From: CAVOBC01 sp963693635
GTDB taxonomy: Bacteria; Pseudomonadota; Gammaproteobacteria; Pseudomonadales; Azotimanducaceae
NCBI GenBank assembly: GCA_963693635.1
Contig: CAVOBC010000288.1
Coordinates: forward strand, 1 to 6,315
Direction of reading: 5' to 3'
DNA length: 6,315 nucleotides
The position numbers were made by a program, and so were the translations under genes. How positions within the stretch are numbered: position 1 is the stretch's first letter; each line of letters begins with the position of its first letter. Shown here piece after piece: positions 6,009 through 6,315 of the stretch. The notes under the pieces are model-generated. The model did no database searches. It was given only the letters and a program-made list of their open reading frames with translations, and had not been told where the DNA came from.

Positions 6009-6315
6009 CTAACTCACTGAGCGAAGCAGATTCCCGACGACACGTTCAAGGTGCATGAGCGAATTGCACACCTCTGTCTGATGGCAGCACGCGGCGTACT
6101 TCTTCATCTCGGCATCACCCACGGTCCAGCTCATCTTGGGCTCGGGGTTGAGCCAGATGACGCGTTTGGACTTGTCGTACATTTCTCGGAGTATCTCGGC
6201 ACGAGGGTCGCCAAAGTTGTTGCGCGCGTCGCCCAGGATAATGATCGTTGTTTTGTTGTTGACGTCGTCCATGCAGTTGGACTTGAAGTCCTGCAACATC
6301 TGGCCGTAGTCGGTT
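6009..6315 (-). CDS. VWA domain-containing CoxE-like protein, C-terminal end (cut by window edge)
   Basis: This is the last 101 residues of a protein whose N-terminal part lies beyond the right edge. The frame is open to the edge (TDYGQ before the internal Met at 6299). The sequence TTIIILGDARNNFGDPRAEIL followed by KRVIWLNPEPKMSW and GDAEMKKYAACC matches the C-terminal half of the VWA domain in the CoxE-like family as I recall it. The strand-turn ILGDARNN and the WLNPEP strand are hallmarks. Family members often sit beside a MoxR-type AAA+ ATPase and are thought to help mature or assemble metal-containing complexes. The metal-site (MIDAS) residues at the domain start are not in the window. 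The gene ends with TAG at 6011-6009. No terminator is visible between it and oppA, so co-transcription with the opp genes cannot be excluded. Confidence 0.8.
   Translation of the reverse strand, partial: TDYGQMLQDFKSNCMDDVNNKTTIIILGDARNNFGDPRAEILREMYDKSKRVIWLNPEPKMSWTVGDAEMKKYAACCHQTEVCNSLMHLERVVGNLLRSVS

Overview
This window carries most of an oligopeptide (Opp-type) ABC importer operon on the minus strand, read right to left as oppA, oppB, oppC, oppD, oppF. Upstream of it is the 3' end of a gene for a von Willebrand factor A (VWA) protein of the CoxE-like family. All supportable genes lie on the minus strand. The plus-strand open frames look like antisense shadows of GC-rich coding sequence. 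OppA has a cleavable Sec signal peptide without a lipobox cysteine, which points to a Gram-negative organism with a free periplasmic binding protein. A proteobacterium, perhaps a gammaproteobacterium, is my best guess, but no taxonomic marker is present.

Layout from right to left: 6315-6009 is the C-terminal part of the VWA/CoxE-like protein, cut by the window edge. 6008-5612 has no intact gene, but it holds a coding-like signal split over two frames (a probable frameshifted small gene or pseudogene) and a perfect 14-bp palindrome. 5601-3946 is oppA, the binding protein. 3945-3833 is a spacer with a hairpin directly after the oppA stop. 3832-2894 is oppB (permease), 2897-1500 is oppC (permease), 1500-466 is oppD (ATPase), and 473-1 is the N-terminal part of oppF (second ATPase), cut by the left edge. 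oppB/C/D/F are joined by 4-, 1- and 8-base overlaps and are probably translationally coupled.

The proteins form one machine. OppA captures peptides in the periplasm, OppB and OppC form the membrane channel, and OppD and OppF hydrolyse ATP on the cytoplasmic side.

The most unusual observation is OppC. It is 465 residues instead of about 300, because roughly 160 residues containing a fibronectin type III-like domain are inserted in the periplasmic loop between the first transmembrane helix and the channel core. The second item worth attention is the broken or frameshift-requiring unknown gene between the VWA gene and oppA.
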